This document shows, piece after piece, positions 25,254 to 36,975 of a DNA stretch of 64,000 nt (position 1 is its first letter; the number at the start of each line of letters is the position of its first letter). The DNA comes from CAWUEX02 sp963921305 (GTDB taxonomy: Bacteria > Pseudomonadota > Alphaproteobacteria > Rhodospirillales > Rhodospirillaceae). Below the pieces are notes generated by a model. The model was not told where the DNA came from and did not search any database. It saw nothing but the letters and a program-made list of their open reading frames with translations. The stretch lies in NCBI GenBank assembly GCA_963921305.4, contig CAWUEX030000002.1, positions 2,852,001-2,916,000 on the forward strand, written 5' to 3'. Position numbers and translations under genes: made by a program.

Positions 25254-25401
25254 ACAAATTTCCGCAGTTCAACGTGGTCACGACGGCCTCATATGTAGCT
25301 CAGCTGAGTCTGCCGTTAAATGCCTTAGCGGTGTCTTTCCATTGGATTGCGCGCAAGGCCGATGATTCTGTAGGTTGCGCACTCACTGGTTTGGAAACGG
25401 C

Positions 25402-26199
25402 ATGCCACGCGTTTTGGTTTTGGGGAATGAAAAAGGGGGCACGGGGAAGTCGACTCTCGCGGTTCACCTGGCTGTGGCCTATGCACGGCAAAACGTGTCG
25501 GTCGCGGTCGTCGACGGCGACCTAGGACAGGGCAGCACCACGCGTTACCTGCGCAACCGCGAGGCCTTCATGAGCCAGCACGCCGGAGACCCATTACCAG
25601 CGCCGTCTTTGGTCGATGCAACTGCGTGGGGCGAACTCAGCGCAGATGAGATTTCCCGCGAACTCAATGAAATTTCCGCAGACATCGTCATCGCAGATAC
25701 GCCCGGCTTTCATACGGAGTTGTCTCATGCTTTGCATGCCAGTGCCGATCTGATCGTCACCCCTTTGAACGACAGTCTCGTCGATCTCGCGGTGTTGGCG
25801 GACGTCGATCCCGACACGGGGGAGGTCCGGCGGCCCAGCCACTATTCGGAACGCGTCTGGCAGGCCCGCAAAGCCCGCGCGGCCCGAGACGGCGGGTCGA
25901 TTCCGTGGGTGGTGCTACGCAACCGTCTCAGTGCGCTCGATGCACATAACAAGCGCCTCATGGCCGATATCCTTGCCAAACTCGCAGCGCGGGTCGGCTT
26001 TGAGGTTGGGCCCGGTTTCGGCGAACGAGTGATCTTCCGCGAGTTGTTTTTACAGGGTTTGACCTTATCTGACTTCGAGGATCGGTCTTCAGGGTTGTCG
26101 TGGACCATGTCACACGTTGCGGCCCGGCAGGAGCTGAGAGCCTTACTTGATGTCATTCGCGCTGGCTTGCCGCAAACTGGCGCTGCCCTTTTCAAGTAA
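25402..26199 (+). CDS. mipZ: Division-plane positioning ATPase MipZ (ParA/MinD family)
   Basis: MipZ forms a gradient from the pole-bound ParB complex and blocks FtsZ assembly away from midcell in alphaproteobacteria. The 265-residue product starts MPRVLVLGNEKGGTGKST with the deviant Walker A lysines (Lys11 and Lys16), and has VAVVDGDLGQGSTTRYLRNR, IVIADTPGFHTELSHALH and TPLNDSLVDLAVL, as in Caulobacter MipZ. The ATG at 25402 has GGAAACGG upstream. It heads an operon with a VWA-like gene and a J-domain gene. Confidence 0.9.
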   Translation: MPRVLVLGNEKGGTGKSTLAVHLAVAYARQNVSVAVVDGDLGQGSTTRYLRNREAFMSQHAGDPLPAPSLVDATAWGELSADEISRELNEISADIVIADTPGFHTELSHALHASADLIVTPLNDSLVDLAVLADVDPDTGEVRRPSHYSERVWQARKARAARDGGSIPWVVLRNRLSALDAHNKRLMADILAKLAARVGFEVGPGFGERVIFRELFLQGLTLSDFEDRSSGLSWTMSHVAARQELRALLDVIRAGLPQTGAALFK

Positions 26200-26217
26200 A
26201 CGGGATAATCTATTGCT

Positions 26218-26922
26218 ATGACGGCTCGGCCACCAGCGAAGGGCACTTCATCCGACGTCGCGGCGTTTCTTGAGACTGCGGCGCGCATGCCCATTCAGGC
26301 CGCCAGCGAGACCCGGGGCCGCTTGATCTTTGCCATGGATGCCACGGAAAGCCGGGCACCCGCCTGGGATATGGCGATCAGCATCCAGGCGGATATGTTC
26401 GCCGAAGCAGCTGCACTGGGCGGACTGGAAGTTCAGCTGGTTTACTACCGGGGACTGGCGGAATGCCGGGCCAGCGCCTGGACCCGTGATGCTGCCGGTT
26501 TGGGCCGCCTCATGAGCAAGGTCGGGGTTTTAGCGGGGCGCACGCAGATTGAACGGGTGCTGCGCCATGCGCTCACGGAGTCGGAGAAGGGCAAGGTCAA
26601 CGCTTTGGTGTTTATTGGCGATGCCATGGAGGAGAACATCGACCTTCTTGCCGATGCGGCAGGGCAACTGGGCTTGCGCGGCGTTCCGGTTTTCGTCTTT
26701 CACGAAGGCGGGTACGAGCCGGCTGCGGGGGCCTTGCGACATGTGGCGAGGGTTAGCGGCGGGGCGTACTGCCCATTCGATGCCGGCAGTCCTGAAAAAC
26801 TCCGAGCGCTGTTGCGCGCGGTTGCCGCATTCGCCGCCGGAGGGTCAAAAGCCCTCACGGACTACGGCAAACGGCATGGGGGTGATATTCAGCAGATCGC
26901 ACATCAAATGGGAAAGCGTTAG
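26218..26922 (+). CDS. VWA-like domain protein of the mipZ operon
   Basis: This 234-residue cytosolic protein has a von Willebrand A-like fold: RLIFAMDATESRAPAWDMAI resembles a MIDAS start (DxTxS form), followed by LEVQLVYYRGLAECRASAW, VNALVFIGDAMEEN and VPVFVFHEGG. No signal peptide or membrane helix is visible. It lies 18 bases after mipZ and 3 bases before the J-domain gene. I recognise it as a conserved alphaproteobacterial protein without defined function. The operon hints at a role linked to chaperone or division control. Confidence 0.75.
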   Translation: MTARPPAKGTSSDVAAFLETAARMPIQAASETRGRLIFAMDATESRAPAWDMAISIQADMFAEAAALGGLEVQLVYYRGLAECRASAWTRDAAGLGRLMSKVGVLAGRTQIERVLRHALTESEKGKVNALVFIGDAMEENIDLLADAAGQLGLRGVPVFVFHEGGYEPAAGALRHVARVSGGAYCPFDAGSPEKLRALLRAVAAFAAGGSKALTDYGKRHGGDIQQIAHQMGKR

Positions 26923-26925
26923 ACA

Positions 26926-27687
26926 ATGCTCCCGTCTGCTCTCTTTGGCATAGGTCTCCTGATCGCGGCGCTCATTCTGTTGCGCTGGTACGCCAACGCC
27001 GACCCCGCAGCCCTGAAGCGGGCTCTGAAGTGGCTTGCCATTTGCGCCTTCGGCCTCATTGCACTTTTTCTCGCGCTGACCGGTCGTCTTGCTGCCGCCT
27101 TCGGTGTGATCATGGGCATCTTTGCCTTCGGTTGGCGGCTGTTCAACATGTTCTCCATGTTTCAGCAAATGCGCGGTCTGTTCGGTGGGGTCGGAGGCCT
27201 TGGCGGGTTCGGCCCCGGCGCGCAGGCGTCACCGGGACAGGCGTCTCAGGTCGAAACGCAGGTCCTGCGCATGACCCTCGACCACGATACCGGCAACATG
27301 GATGGGGATATTCTGGACGGCAAATTTGCTGGCCGCCGGTTGTCGGCGATGTCCATTGAGGATCTGCTCGAACTGCGCGCTGAATCTTCCCAAGATGCGG
27401 ATACTCTCGGTTTGCTTGATGCCTATCTCGACCGCGCTCACGTTGGGTGGCGAGAGACGGCGGGGGATACGGGCGGCGGAGAAGCGGCGTCGGGGGGAAC
27501 ATCACCATCTGGTCCAATGACTCGGGATGAAGCCTACCGCGTTCTTGGGCTGGAATCCGGAGCCGACGCCAAAGCGATCAAGGCGGCGTACCGTGCGTTG
27601 ATGAGCAAGGTCCATCCTGACAAGGGCGGGTCGCCCTATCTCGCCGCTAAAATCAACGAAGCCAAAGACCTCCTTCTCAAGTCCTGA
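26926..27687 (+). CDS. Membrane-anchored J-domain (DnaJ-like) protein
   Basis: The 253-residue product has two hydrophobic helices at residues 4-20 and 35-57, a Gly-rich linker, a central segment (HDTGNMDGDILDGKFAGRRLSAM), and a C-terminal J domain (MTRDEAYRVLGLESGADAKAI...) with the catalytic HPD in KVHPDKGGS. The layout resembles the alphaproteobacterial proteins related to mitochondrial Tim14/Pam18, which stimulate Hsp70 at a membrane. It is the third gene of the mipZ unit and is followed by a hairpin with a T-run at 27773. Confidence 0.88.
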   Translation: MLPSALFGIGLLIAALILLRWYANADPAALKRALKWLAICAFGLIALFLALTGRLAAAFGVIMGIFAFGWRLFNMFSMFQQMRGLFGGVGGLGGFGPGAQASPGQASQVETQVLRMTLDHDTGNMDGDILDGKFAGRRLSAMSIEDLLELRAESSQDADTLGLLDAYLDRAHVGWRETAGDTGGGEAASGGTSPSGPMTRDEAYRVLGLESGADAKAIKAAYRALMSKVHPDKGGSPYLAAKINEAKDLLLKS

Positions 27688-27772
27688 CCACAAAATGCTG
27701 TTGATGCTGCCAACTCTGTTGCAACAGGTGGTATAGCGTGGCACAAAGCGGCCAACACAGACCCGCCCAGGT

Positions 27773-27792
27773 CGGCAGAAATCTGCCGTTTT
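27773..27792 (+). terminator. Probable intrinsic terminator of the mipZ operon
   Basis: CGGCAG (27773-27778) pairs with CTGCCG (27783-27788) across a 4-base loop AAAT and is followed by TTTT. It lies 85 bases after the J-domain gene and 30 bases before galU, so it could separate the two units or attenuate galU. Confidence 0.55.
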
Positions 27793-27822
27793 CATCATAA
27801 AACTGTCATAGGAGACAGGACC

Positions 27823-28698
27823 ATGGCGAAACGCGTTAGAACGGCGGTGTTTCCGGTCGCTGGTTTGGGCACGCGCTTTCTGCCGGCGACCAAGGTTGTC
27901 GCCAAGGAAATGCTTCCAGTGGTCGATAAGCCGTTGATTCAATATGCGGTCGAAGAAGCTGTTTCCGCGGGCATCGAGAATTTTGTATTCGTCACCGGGC
28001 GCGGCAAGTCCGTTCTTGTCGATCATTTTGACCACGCGCCCGAACTCGAAGAGCTGTTGAAGGCGCGGGGTAAGGACGATGTTCTTGAAAACCTGCTCTC
28101 GTCCATGCCCGAGCCCGGAAAGGTGTTCTCCGTACGCCAGCAGGTCCCGCTCGGGTTGGGGCATGCCGTGTGGTGCGCGCGGGCTCTCGTGGGAGATGAT
28201 CCGTTTGCCGTATTGCTCCCCGATGAATTGCTCATGTCCGATCCTCCGTGTTTGCGGCAATTGATTGACGTGCACGAAAGGGAAGGCGGACACGTCATGG
28301 CCGTGCTTGAAGTTCCCGACGCGCACACCAACCGCTATGGTATTCTCGATGTGGAAAGCGATGATGGTCATGTCGCAAAGGCAAAGGGCATGGTCGAGAA
28401 GCCGGATCCCAAAGACGCGCCGTCCCGGTTGGCCAACATCGGCAGATATGTTCTAGACCCCGCTGTCTTTGCCCACCTGGATAAGAAGGTCGCCGGTGCT
28501 GGCGGTGAGATCCAACTCACCGATGCCATCGATGCGACCACGAAAGACGATGTTCCGTTTCACGGTGTGCGGTTCACCGGCGAGCGCTTCGACTGCGGTG
28601 ATAAGGTCGGCTTTCTGGCCGCAAACGTGGCTTTTGCTCTGAAACGCCCAGATATGGCTGACCGCGTCAGAGATGCGGTTGGCGCAGTGATGAAATAG
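27823..28698 (+). CDS. galU: UTP-glucose-1-phosphate uridylyltransferase
   Basis: GalU makes UDP-glucose from UTP and glucose 1-phosphate. The 291-residue protein has the nucleotidyltransferase signature FPVAGLGTRFLPATKVVAKEMLPVVDKP near the N-terminus, KPLIQYAVEEA, VRQQVPLGLGHAV, FAVLLPDE and the C-terminal DCGDKVGFLAANVAFAL-type end. The ATG at 27823 has AGGAGACAGG upstream. It is followed by ugd and a phosphomannomutase gene in the same direction, forming a sugar-nucleotide supply operon. Confidence 0.95.
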   Translation: MAKRVRTAVFPVAGLGTRFLPATKVVAKEMLPVVDKPLIQYAVEEAVSAGIENFVFVTGRGKSVLVDHFDHAPELEELLKARGKDDVLENLLSSMPEPGKVFSVRQQVPLGLGHAVWCARALVGDDPFAVLLPDELLMSDPPCLRQLIDVHEREGGHVMAVLEVPDAHTNRYGILDVESDDGHVAKAKGMVEKPDPKDAPSRLANIGRYVLDPAVFAHLDKKVAGAGGEIQLTDAIDATTKDDVPFHGVRFTGERFDCGDKVGFLAANVAFALKRPDMADRVRDAVGAVMK

Positions 28699-28729
28699 CC
28701 TCCCGCGACGGAAAAGGACGCCCTCACAC

Positions 28730-30055
28730 ATGCGTATTGCGATGATCGGAACAGGTTATGTCGGCTTGGTATCCGGAGCTTGCTTCTCTGAATTCGGTGT
28801 CGATGTGGTCTGCGTCGACATGGACGAAAACAAGATTGAACGTCTTAAGAAAGGCGAGATCCCCATTTTTGAGCCCGGCTTAGAGCAGCTGGTGGCGACA
28901 AATGCCAGCGCAGGACGCCTGACCTTTTCCACAGACCTCAAAGACGCGGTGCGGAGTTCGGATGCGGTATTCATTGCCGTTGGCACGCCCAGCCGCCGCG
29001 GTGATGGCCACGCCGATCTGTCATATGTTTATGCGGCGGCTAAGGAAATTGCCGAGGCGCTTGACGGCTACACGGTCGTGGTCACCAAGTCGACCGTTCC
29101 GGTGGGAACGGGCCGCGAGGTCGAACGCATCATCCGGGAAACGCGGCCGGATGCGGACTTCGATGTGGTCTCAAACCCTGAGTTCTTGCGCGAGGGCTCG
29201 GCGATTAACGATTTCATGCGGCCAGACCGCGTTGTCATTGGTGCCGAAAGCGAGCGGGCGCGTGATCTCATGCGTCAGCTCTATCGCGTGTTATTCCTGA
29301 TCGAAACGCCGATCTTGTTTACGACCCTCGAAACGTCCGAGCTCATCAAATATGCCGCGAACACGTTCCTCGCGACCAAAATCACGTTCATCAATGAAGT
29401 TGCCGACCTATGCGAAAAAGTCGGCGCTGATGTTCATGACGTCGCCAAGGGCATCGGCCTTGATGGCCGGATTGGCAGCAAGTTTCTACACCCCGGGCCG
29501 GGCTACGGCGGGTCATGTTTTCCCAAAGATACGCTGGCTCTCGTCAAGACGGCGCAGGACTTCGCCGCGCCCCTGCGCATCATCGAAACCGTGGTCGACA
29601 TCAACGACAAACGCAAAGAAGCCATGGCTCAACGCATCATCGACGCTTGTGGCGGTTCGGTTAAGGGAAAAACAGTCGCCTTGCTGGGGCTGACCTTCAA
29701 GCCCAACACGGATGACATGCGCGACAGTCCGTCTTTGGCGATTGTGCCGGCACTTATTGCAGCCGGCGCGACCGTCCGCGCCTACGATCCTGAAGGCATG
29801 GATGAAGCTAAACAGATGATGCCAGACGTGGCGTATTGCGAAGGTGCATACGAAGCCATGCAAGGTGCTCATGTGCTGGCGATCGTCACAGAGTGGAACG
29901 AGTTTCGCAGTCTCGACCTTAAGCGCGCCAAGTCTATTCTGACGGAACCGGTTCTGGTCGATTTGCGGAACATCTATTCGCCCGAACTGATGGCTGGTAC
30001 GGGCTTCACCTATCATTGCATCGGCCGGGCCGGCGTGCAGGCTGCACACGCGTGA
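28730..30055 (+). CDS. ugd: UDP-glucose 6-dehydrogenase
   Basis: Ugd oxidises UDP-glucose to UDP-glucuronate with two NAD+, using the product of the galU gene next door. The 441-residue protein begins MRIAMIGTGYVGLVSGACFSE (NAD-binding GxGxxG), has FNPEFLREG-type VSNPEFLREGSAINDF, and the catalytic cysteine in GPGYGGSCFPKDT. C-terminal segment LGLTFKPNTDDMRDSPSL is typical. Its stop overlaps the GTG start of the phosphomannomutase (GTGA), showing coupling. Confidence 0.95.
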   Translation: MRIAMIGTGYVGLVSGACFSEFGVDVVCVDMDENKIERLKKGEIPIFEPGLEQLVATNASAGRLTFSTDLKDAVRSSDAVFIAVGTPSRRGDGHADLSYVYAAAKEIAEALDGYTVVVTKSTVPVGTGREVERIIRETRPDADFDVVSNPEFLREGSAINDFMRPDRVVIGAESERARDLMRQLYRVLFLIETPILFTTLETSELIKYAANTFLATKITFINEVADLCEKVGADVHDVAKGIGLDGRIGSKFLHPGPGYGGSCFPKDTLALVKTAQDFAAPLRIIETVVDINDKRKEAMAQRIIDACGGSVKGKTVALLGLTFKPNTDDMRDSPSLAIVPALIAAGATVRAYDPEGMDEAKQMMPDVAYCEGAYEAMQGAHVLAIVTEWNEFRSLDLKRAKSILTEPVLVDLRNIYSPELMAGTGFTYHCIGRAGVQAAHA

Positions 30056-31437
30056 CGGGTCCTCGGTCTCACACCTTCCATCCCTCGATCCTGCGCGAGT
30101 ACGATATTCGCGGTGTTGTTGGGGAGACGCTATTTCCTGAAGATGCCCGCGTGCTCGGGCAGGTTTTCGGTACACTGGTGCAGGAGCAAGGTGGCTCACG
30201 CGTGTGTGTCGGTTATGATGGCCGGATCAGCTCGCCCGATATGGAAGCGGCGCTGGTCGAAGGCCTCGCGGCGACCGGTCTAACTGTTGAGCGCGTTGGG
30301 CGCGGGCCGAGTCCGATGTTGTACTTTGCCACCGTCGACGGACAGGCCGACGCCGGCATCATGGTCACCGGCTCGCACAACCCACCGACCCACAACGGGT
30401 TTAAGATGATGCTCGGACGCAAGCCGTTTTACGGCGATGCGATCAAAGACCTGGGACGCCGGGCGGCCGAGGGTGTTGCCGTTGACGGAGATGGCGAAAC
30501 TAAAGAGTCTCCTGCGCTCGATTGCTACGTCACCCGGGTGCTCGAAGACTTTACCCCCGGCCGGGACGTCACCGCCGTATGGGATCCGGGCAATGGCGCC
30601 GCCGGGGAGGCGGTTGCGGCTGCTATCACCAAGCTGCCGGGCCGTCACCGGGTCATCAACGGCGACATCGATGGGATGTTTCCCAATCATCACCCGGACC
30701 CGACGATCCCGGAGAACCTGACCCAGTTACGTGAGGCGGTCGCTGACGAGAGCGCCGAGGTCGGGTTCGCCTTTGACGGCGACGGCGACCGCATCGGTGT
30801 GATTGACGGCGACGGCAATATCCTCTGGGGCGATCAGATTCTGATGGTTCTCGCGGAGGACGTTTTAGCGAAGTGCCCCGGCGCGCCGATCATCGCCGAC
30901 GTAAAAGCAAGCCAGACGCTGTTCGACGAAGTTGAGCGTATGGGCGGCCAAGCCGTCATGGCCAAGACCGGTCATTCCCTCATCAAGGCCAAGATGACCG
31001 AACTCTCTGCGCCTCTAGCAGGCGAGATGAGCGGTCATATCTTTTTCGCCGACACGTACTACGGCTTTGACGATGCGCTCTATGCCGCGCTTCGCTTCTA
31101 CACAATTCTGTGTGCGAGCGATGAGAAACTCACCGCCAGATATGCCCGCATGCCCAAGGCGATCAACACCCCGGAGCTGCGGTTCGACTGTCCCGACGAG
31201 CGCAAGTTTACCGTCATTGACGAGGTCAAAGCCCGCCTTCAAGCGGACGGGGCGGATGTGAATGACGTTGACGGCGTACGCGTGTCTCAGGACGGGGGTT
31301 GGTGGCTGTTGCGGGCGTCGAATACTCAGCCGGTTCTGGTAGCCCGCTGTGAAGCCCCCTCCGAGGATGCGCTCAGGTCTCTGCGCGCAAGCCTGTCAGC
31401 CCAACTCGAAGCCAGCGGACTTAGTCTTCCAGAATAG
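30052..31437 (+). CDS. Phosphomannomutase/phosphoglucomutase (AlgC/ManB type)
   Basis: The 461-residue product interconverts hexose 1- and 6-phosphates for polysaccharide precursors. It has the start segment FHPSILREYDIRGVVGETL, the phosphoserine loop MVTGSHNPPTHNGFKMM, the Mg-binding FDGDGDRIGVID, and the sugar-binding GEMSGHIFFADTYYGFDDA. The GTG at 30052 overlaps the ugd stop by 4 bases; a TTG at 30016 would overlap more and is not needed. Specificity for mannose or glucose cannot be separated by sequence alone. Confidence 0.92.
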   Translation: MTGPRSHTFHPSILREYDIRGVVGETLFPEDARVLGQVFGTLVQEQGGSRVCVGYDGRISSPDMEAALVEGLAATGLTVERVGRGPSPMLYFATVDGQADAGIMVTGSHNPPTHNGFKMMLGRKPFYGDAIKDLGRRAAEGVAVDGDGETKESPALDCYVTRVLEDFTPGRDVTAVWDPGNGAAGEAVAAAITKLPGRHRVINGDIDGMFPNHHPDPTIPENLTQLREAVADESAEVGFAFDGDGDRIGVIDGDGNILWGDQILMVLAEDVLAKCPGAPIIADVKASQTLFDEVERMGGQAVMAKTGHSLIKAKMTELSAPLAGEMSGHIFFADTYYGFDDALYAALRFYTILCASDEKLTARYARMPKAINTPELRFDCPDERKFTVIDEVKARLQADGADVNDVDGVRVSQDGGWWLLRASNTQPVLVARCEAPSEDALRSLRASLSAQLEASGLSLPE

Positions 31438-31446
31438 ACGTTGAAG

Positions 31447-32751
31447 TTAGCCGGCTTGCTGACCGGCGGGAATGGTTGCGAACTTGGGCGCAACGATCAG
31501 GCATTGGTGAGGGGCGCGCTTCATCAACTCGCACGCCCGGCGCGTGTCCGCTTGAGTTAAACCGACGACCTGGGCCCGGAACAATTGTTTGCCCCGCACC
31601 GTTACCGGCTCGATACGGCTGACCGCGGCAGCGAATGTGGCTTTGATCAAGTCAACGGCTTCATTCGCTTTCTGCTGGGCGACGTCGCTTATGGAATAGG
31701 CGCCGATTTGAATGCCCCAGGCTTCGGCCTGCAAAACCTCGAAGTTTGGTTTTGCCGTTGGTTTCACGGTAATGGACGCTGGGATCAGTTTTCCATTCTG
31801 GGCCATCATCAACGGCTTGCGGGCGGGGTAGGGCGGGCGCCCGTATTCCGCCGCCGCGACGAAACCATCGTCCATCAGAGACGCGAGGTGCCTGTCCCGT
31901 TGCCGCGCCGATTTGCCGCCAAACACCACACCGATAAGCCGGTGCCCGTCACGCTTGGCCGACGCCGCCAAGTTATATCCTGAGGCATTGATGTAGCCGG
32001 TCTTCAAGCCGTCGGCTCCGGCGTAGCGCGACATGAATTTGTTGTGGCCCCGAAACGTCGTGCCGTTGTAGGTGAACTTCGTGTGCGCGAAGTAGTGATA
32101 ATATTGCGGGAAATCATTCATCAGGCGCTGCGCGAGTCTGCCCATGTCCCGCGCCGTGGAGAGTTGGCCGCGGTTTGGCAGGCCTGACGCATTGCGGAAG
32201 GTCGTGCGGGTCATGCCAAGCTCTTTGGCTTTCGCCGTCATTATTTTAGCGAAGCTGCGCTCGGTTTTGCCGAGGTGTTCGGCAACCACCACCGCGACAT
32301 CGTTGGCCGACCGGACGATCAGGGCCAGGATCGCGGTTTCAGCTGTAATCGTGCTGCCGGGTGCGAGCCACATTTTCGAGCTGGGTTGACGCGAAGCGCG
32401 GGCCGAGACTTTCATGCGGGATCGTAGGGTCATGTCTCCCGTCTCGATTTCCTCGAACAGGAGATACAGGGTCATCATTTTGGTCAGCGATGCCGGGTAG
32501 TTCCGGGTATCGGCGTTGATTTCATGAAAAACCCGGCCACTTTCCGCATCAACTATGATCGAGGCGTATTTGGCCGCTGCATCATAAGGCGTTGAAAATA
32601 ATGCAAAAAATGCCAGAAGGGCCGCGCCCGCAAAGCGCCGCCCGTAGACTTTTCCGCGATTTTTAATACTTGGCCCCAACCCTAAGACCCCGGACAAGAC
32701 GCCTGAAAAGTGCGCTACGGTACCGTGCCCACGCTGGTACTGTTCACACAT
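31447..32751 (-). CDS. D-alanyl-D-alanine carboxypeptidase with C-terminal SPOR domain
   Basis: This 434-residue periplasmic penicillin-binding protein trims peptidoglycan stem peptides. It has the catalytic SLTK motif (Ser88, Lys91), the SAN motif in VRSANDVAVV, and LKTGYI (KTG box). The last part of about 80 residues, WGIQIGAYSISDVAQQKANEA and on, is a SPOR domain that binds denuded glycan strands at the septum. The hydrophobic leader (about residues 41-60) sits after a 40-residue basic N-terminus, so a later start than 32751 is possible. It is convergent with the phosphomannomutase gene. Confidence 0.9.
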   Translation of the reverse strand: MCEQYQRGHGTVAHFSGVLSGVLGLGPSIKNRGKVYGRRFAGAALLAFFALFSTPYDAAAKYASIIVDAESGRVFHEINADTRNYPASLTKMMTLYLLFEEIETGDMTLRSRMKVSARASRQPSSKMWLAPGSTITAETAILALIVRSANDVAVVVAEHLGKTERSFAKIMTAKAKELGMTRTTFRNASGLPNRGQLSTARDMGRLAQRLMNDFPQYYHYFAHTKFTYNGTTFRGHNKFMSRYAGADGLKTGYINASGYNLAASAKRDGHRLIGVVFGGKSARQRDRHLASLMDDGFVAAAEYGRPPYPARKPLMMAQNGKLIPASITVKPTAKPNFEVLQAEAWGIQIGAYSISDVAQQKANEAVDLIKATFAAAVSRIEPVTVRGKQLFRAQVVGLTQADTRRACELMKRAPHQCLIVAPKFATIPAGQQAG

Positions 32752-32937
32752 CTCTTTGATTCGAAAGGCTAAATAAGGGTTATTAACATTTCGTTTAAGG
32801 TTTTGAGTCCGGAGTCTGGAAAATAGGCAAGCGGCCCACTTGCGCCAGCCCGCGGTGCGCCATAGGTGGAGGAGACCTTTTTTTCACCTGCGGCCAACAC
32901 CATATTTGGTAATATTCTTGCTATGGTACACATCGGA

Positions 32938-33321
32938 ATGATTTCAGAAACAGATACGCACCGGCCGCCGGCACCTCATCTGGCCGGCGACGACAATGAC
33001 GAGGGCGATAACGGCAATGGCGATGGCCCCAACACCGGGGTCGTTATCAAAGCCCGCCCCAAAGTCAAAAAGCCGTCGATGTACAAAGTCCTGATGCTGA
33101 ATGACGACTACACGCCAATGGAGTTTGTTGTTCACGTCCTAGAACGTTTCTTTAGCAAGAATGCCGAAGAAGCGACGCGCATCATGCTGCACGTCCACCA
33201 AAAGGGTGTCGGTGTGTGCGGTGTTTACACATACGAAGTCGCAGAAACAAAAGTGACTCAAACCATGGACTTGGCGCGCAAGCACCAACATCCGCTGCAA
33301 TGCACGTTGGAGAAAGATTAG
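32938..33321 (+). CDS. clpS: ATP-dependent Clp protease adaptor ClpS
   Basis: ClpS delivers N-degron substrates to ClpAP. The 127-residue product has an acidic, Asn/Asp-rich flexible N-terminus, then the family core YKVLMLNDDYTPMEFVVHVLERFF, MLHVHQKGVGVCGVYTYEVAETK and a C-terminal LQCTLEKD. The NDDYTPMEF segment is the N-degron pocket, with Asn and Asp ligands. The start is uncertain: ATGs at 32866, 32923 and 32938 are in frame; I chose the one that best fits family length. It lies 61 bases before clpA, the usual order. Confidence 0.92.
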   Translation: MISETDTHRPPAPHLAGDDNDEGDNGNGDGPNTGVVIKARPKVKKPSMYKVLMLNDDYTPMEFVVHVLERFFSKNAEEATRIMLHVHQKGVGVCGVYTYEVAETKVTQTMDLARKHQHPLQCTLEKD

Positions 33322-33382
33322 GGGACAAGAAACGGGGATACACGCACGACAGATTATCGGTAACCAAAGGTAGTTCGCTCAC

Positions 33383-35719
<2,337 letters not shown>

Positions 35720-35753
35720 AGTCCTGCTGACAAGCTCAACAAGATTTAAGGTC

Positions 35754-36734
35754 TCAGTCCTTTCCGGCGCTTTGGGCGTAGGTCCAGGCGTCGGCGATGA
35801 CGGTGTCTAAATCAGAGCGCTGTGCGGTCCAGTTCAGTAACGATTTGGCCAGTGACGCGTCAGCGACCAGCGCCGGCGGATCGCCTGCGCGGCGAGGTTG
35901 GGGATCGACTTTAACGTCCTTTCCGGTGATCCGGGCGGCCGCGTCGATCACTTGCTGCACTGACGATCCCTGTCCCGTGCCTAGGTTGATGGCAGTGAAA
36001 GGGGAGTCAAACCGGTCAGTGTTCAGGGCCGCAACATGGGCACTCGCCAGGTCGTAGACGTGGACATAGTCACGCACTGCCGTGCCGTCCTCAGTATCGT
36101 AGTCGGTGCCAAACAGAGGCAACGTGAAGCCCTCATCCCAAGCTGCTCTCAGAGCGTTCGGAATGAGGTGGGTTTCCGGGTCATGCCGCTCGCCGATTTC
36201 ACCGTCCGGATCGGCGCCAGCCGCGTTGAAATAGCGCAGCGCCACGCAGGTCATGCCGTAGGTACCGGCGCAGTCTTGCGCCATACGCTCGACCAAGGCC
36301 TTGGTTTCGCCGTAGGGCGACATTGTTGAAACAGGCGCAGACTCGGTAATTGGAATAATGTCCGGCTCGCCGTATACGGTGCATGAGCTCGACAAGACGA
36401 CCTGTTTAACATCCGCCTCTTTCATCGCGCAGAACAGGGCAATCGCGCCCAGGACATTCACGCGGTAGTACTCAAGCGGGATCGTCCAAGACTCCCCTAC
36501 GTATGCCAAAGCTGCACAATGAATCACAGCCTGGATGTCGTGGGTCTTCAGGGCAGTCTCAAGCGCCTTTTGGTCTGTGATGTCTGCTTCGACAAAAGGT
36601 CCCCACTTCACGAACGACCGGTGTCCGCGAAATAAGTTGTCGTAGACGACTGGCGTATAGCCTTGCTGTGACAGCGCTTTGCAGATGTGGCTACCGACAT
36701 ACCCGGCGCCGCCGGTGACCAAAACGTTCGTCAT
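35754..36734 (-). CDS. galE: UDP-glucose 4-epimerase
   Basis: GalE interconverts UDP-glucose and UDP-galactose with bound NAD+. The 326-residue product has the N-terminal NAD loop VLVTGGAGYVGSHICKAL, the catalytic SSSCTVYGEPD and YGETK (Tyr-x-x-x-Lys), and the family pattern VALRYFNAAGADPDGEIGERH. Its length is normal. It ends 34 bases from the convergent clpA gene and belongs with the sugar-nucleotide genes galU and ugd, though on the other strand. Confidence 0.95.
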   Translation of the reverse strand: MTNVLVTGGAGYVGSHICKALSQQGYTPVVYDNLFRGHRSFVKWGPFVEADITDQKALETALKTHDIQAVIHCAALAYVGESWTIPLEYYRVNVLGAIALFCAMKEADVKQVVLSSSCTVYGEPDIIPITESAPVSTMSPYGETKALVERMAQDCAGTYGMTCVALRYFNAAGADPDGEIGERHDPETHLIPNALRAAWDEGFTLPLFGTDYDTEDGTAVRDYVHVYDLASAHVAALNTDRFDSPFTAINLGTGQGSSVQQVIDAAARITGKDVKVDPQPRRAGDPPALVADASLAKSLLNWTAQRSDLDTVIADAWTYAQSAGKD

Positions 36735-36975
36735 GTCAGGTGGCCACCTTTGCTGAATGAGTCGAGTTGTGCCGGAACGATTTTTGTCGGAATGGTATCG
36801 AGCCGCTACGCATCAGGTGTTCGCCCGTTCCTAAACATGTTAGCCGATGCTATCAGCATAATGTCTTAATGTATTTTGAACGAAAGAACAGGCATAGTCA
36901 CCGCGACAGGACAGCTATTCCGGTAAATCGCCGCCATCGCCAAAAACGTAATCCCACGATCTCAGCTCACCCGCT

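Noticed and set aside
27716..27727. Palindrome CTGTTGCAACAG before galU
   Set aside because: A 12-base perfect palindrome, but with no second half-site or promoter element in a fixed position. Too short to call an operator.
27502..28371. A 289-codon minus-strand frame opposite galU
   Set aside because: Shadow of galU and of the J-domain gene end; no domain recognised.
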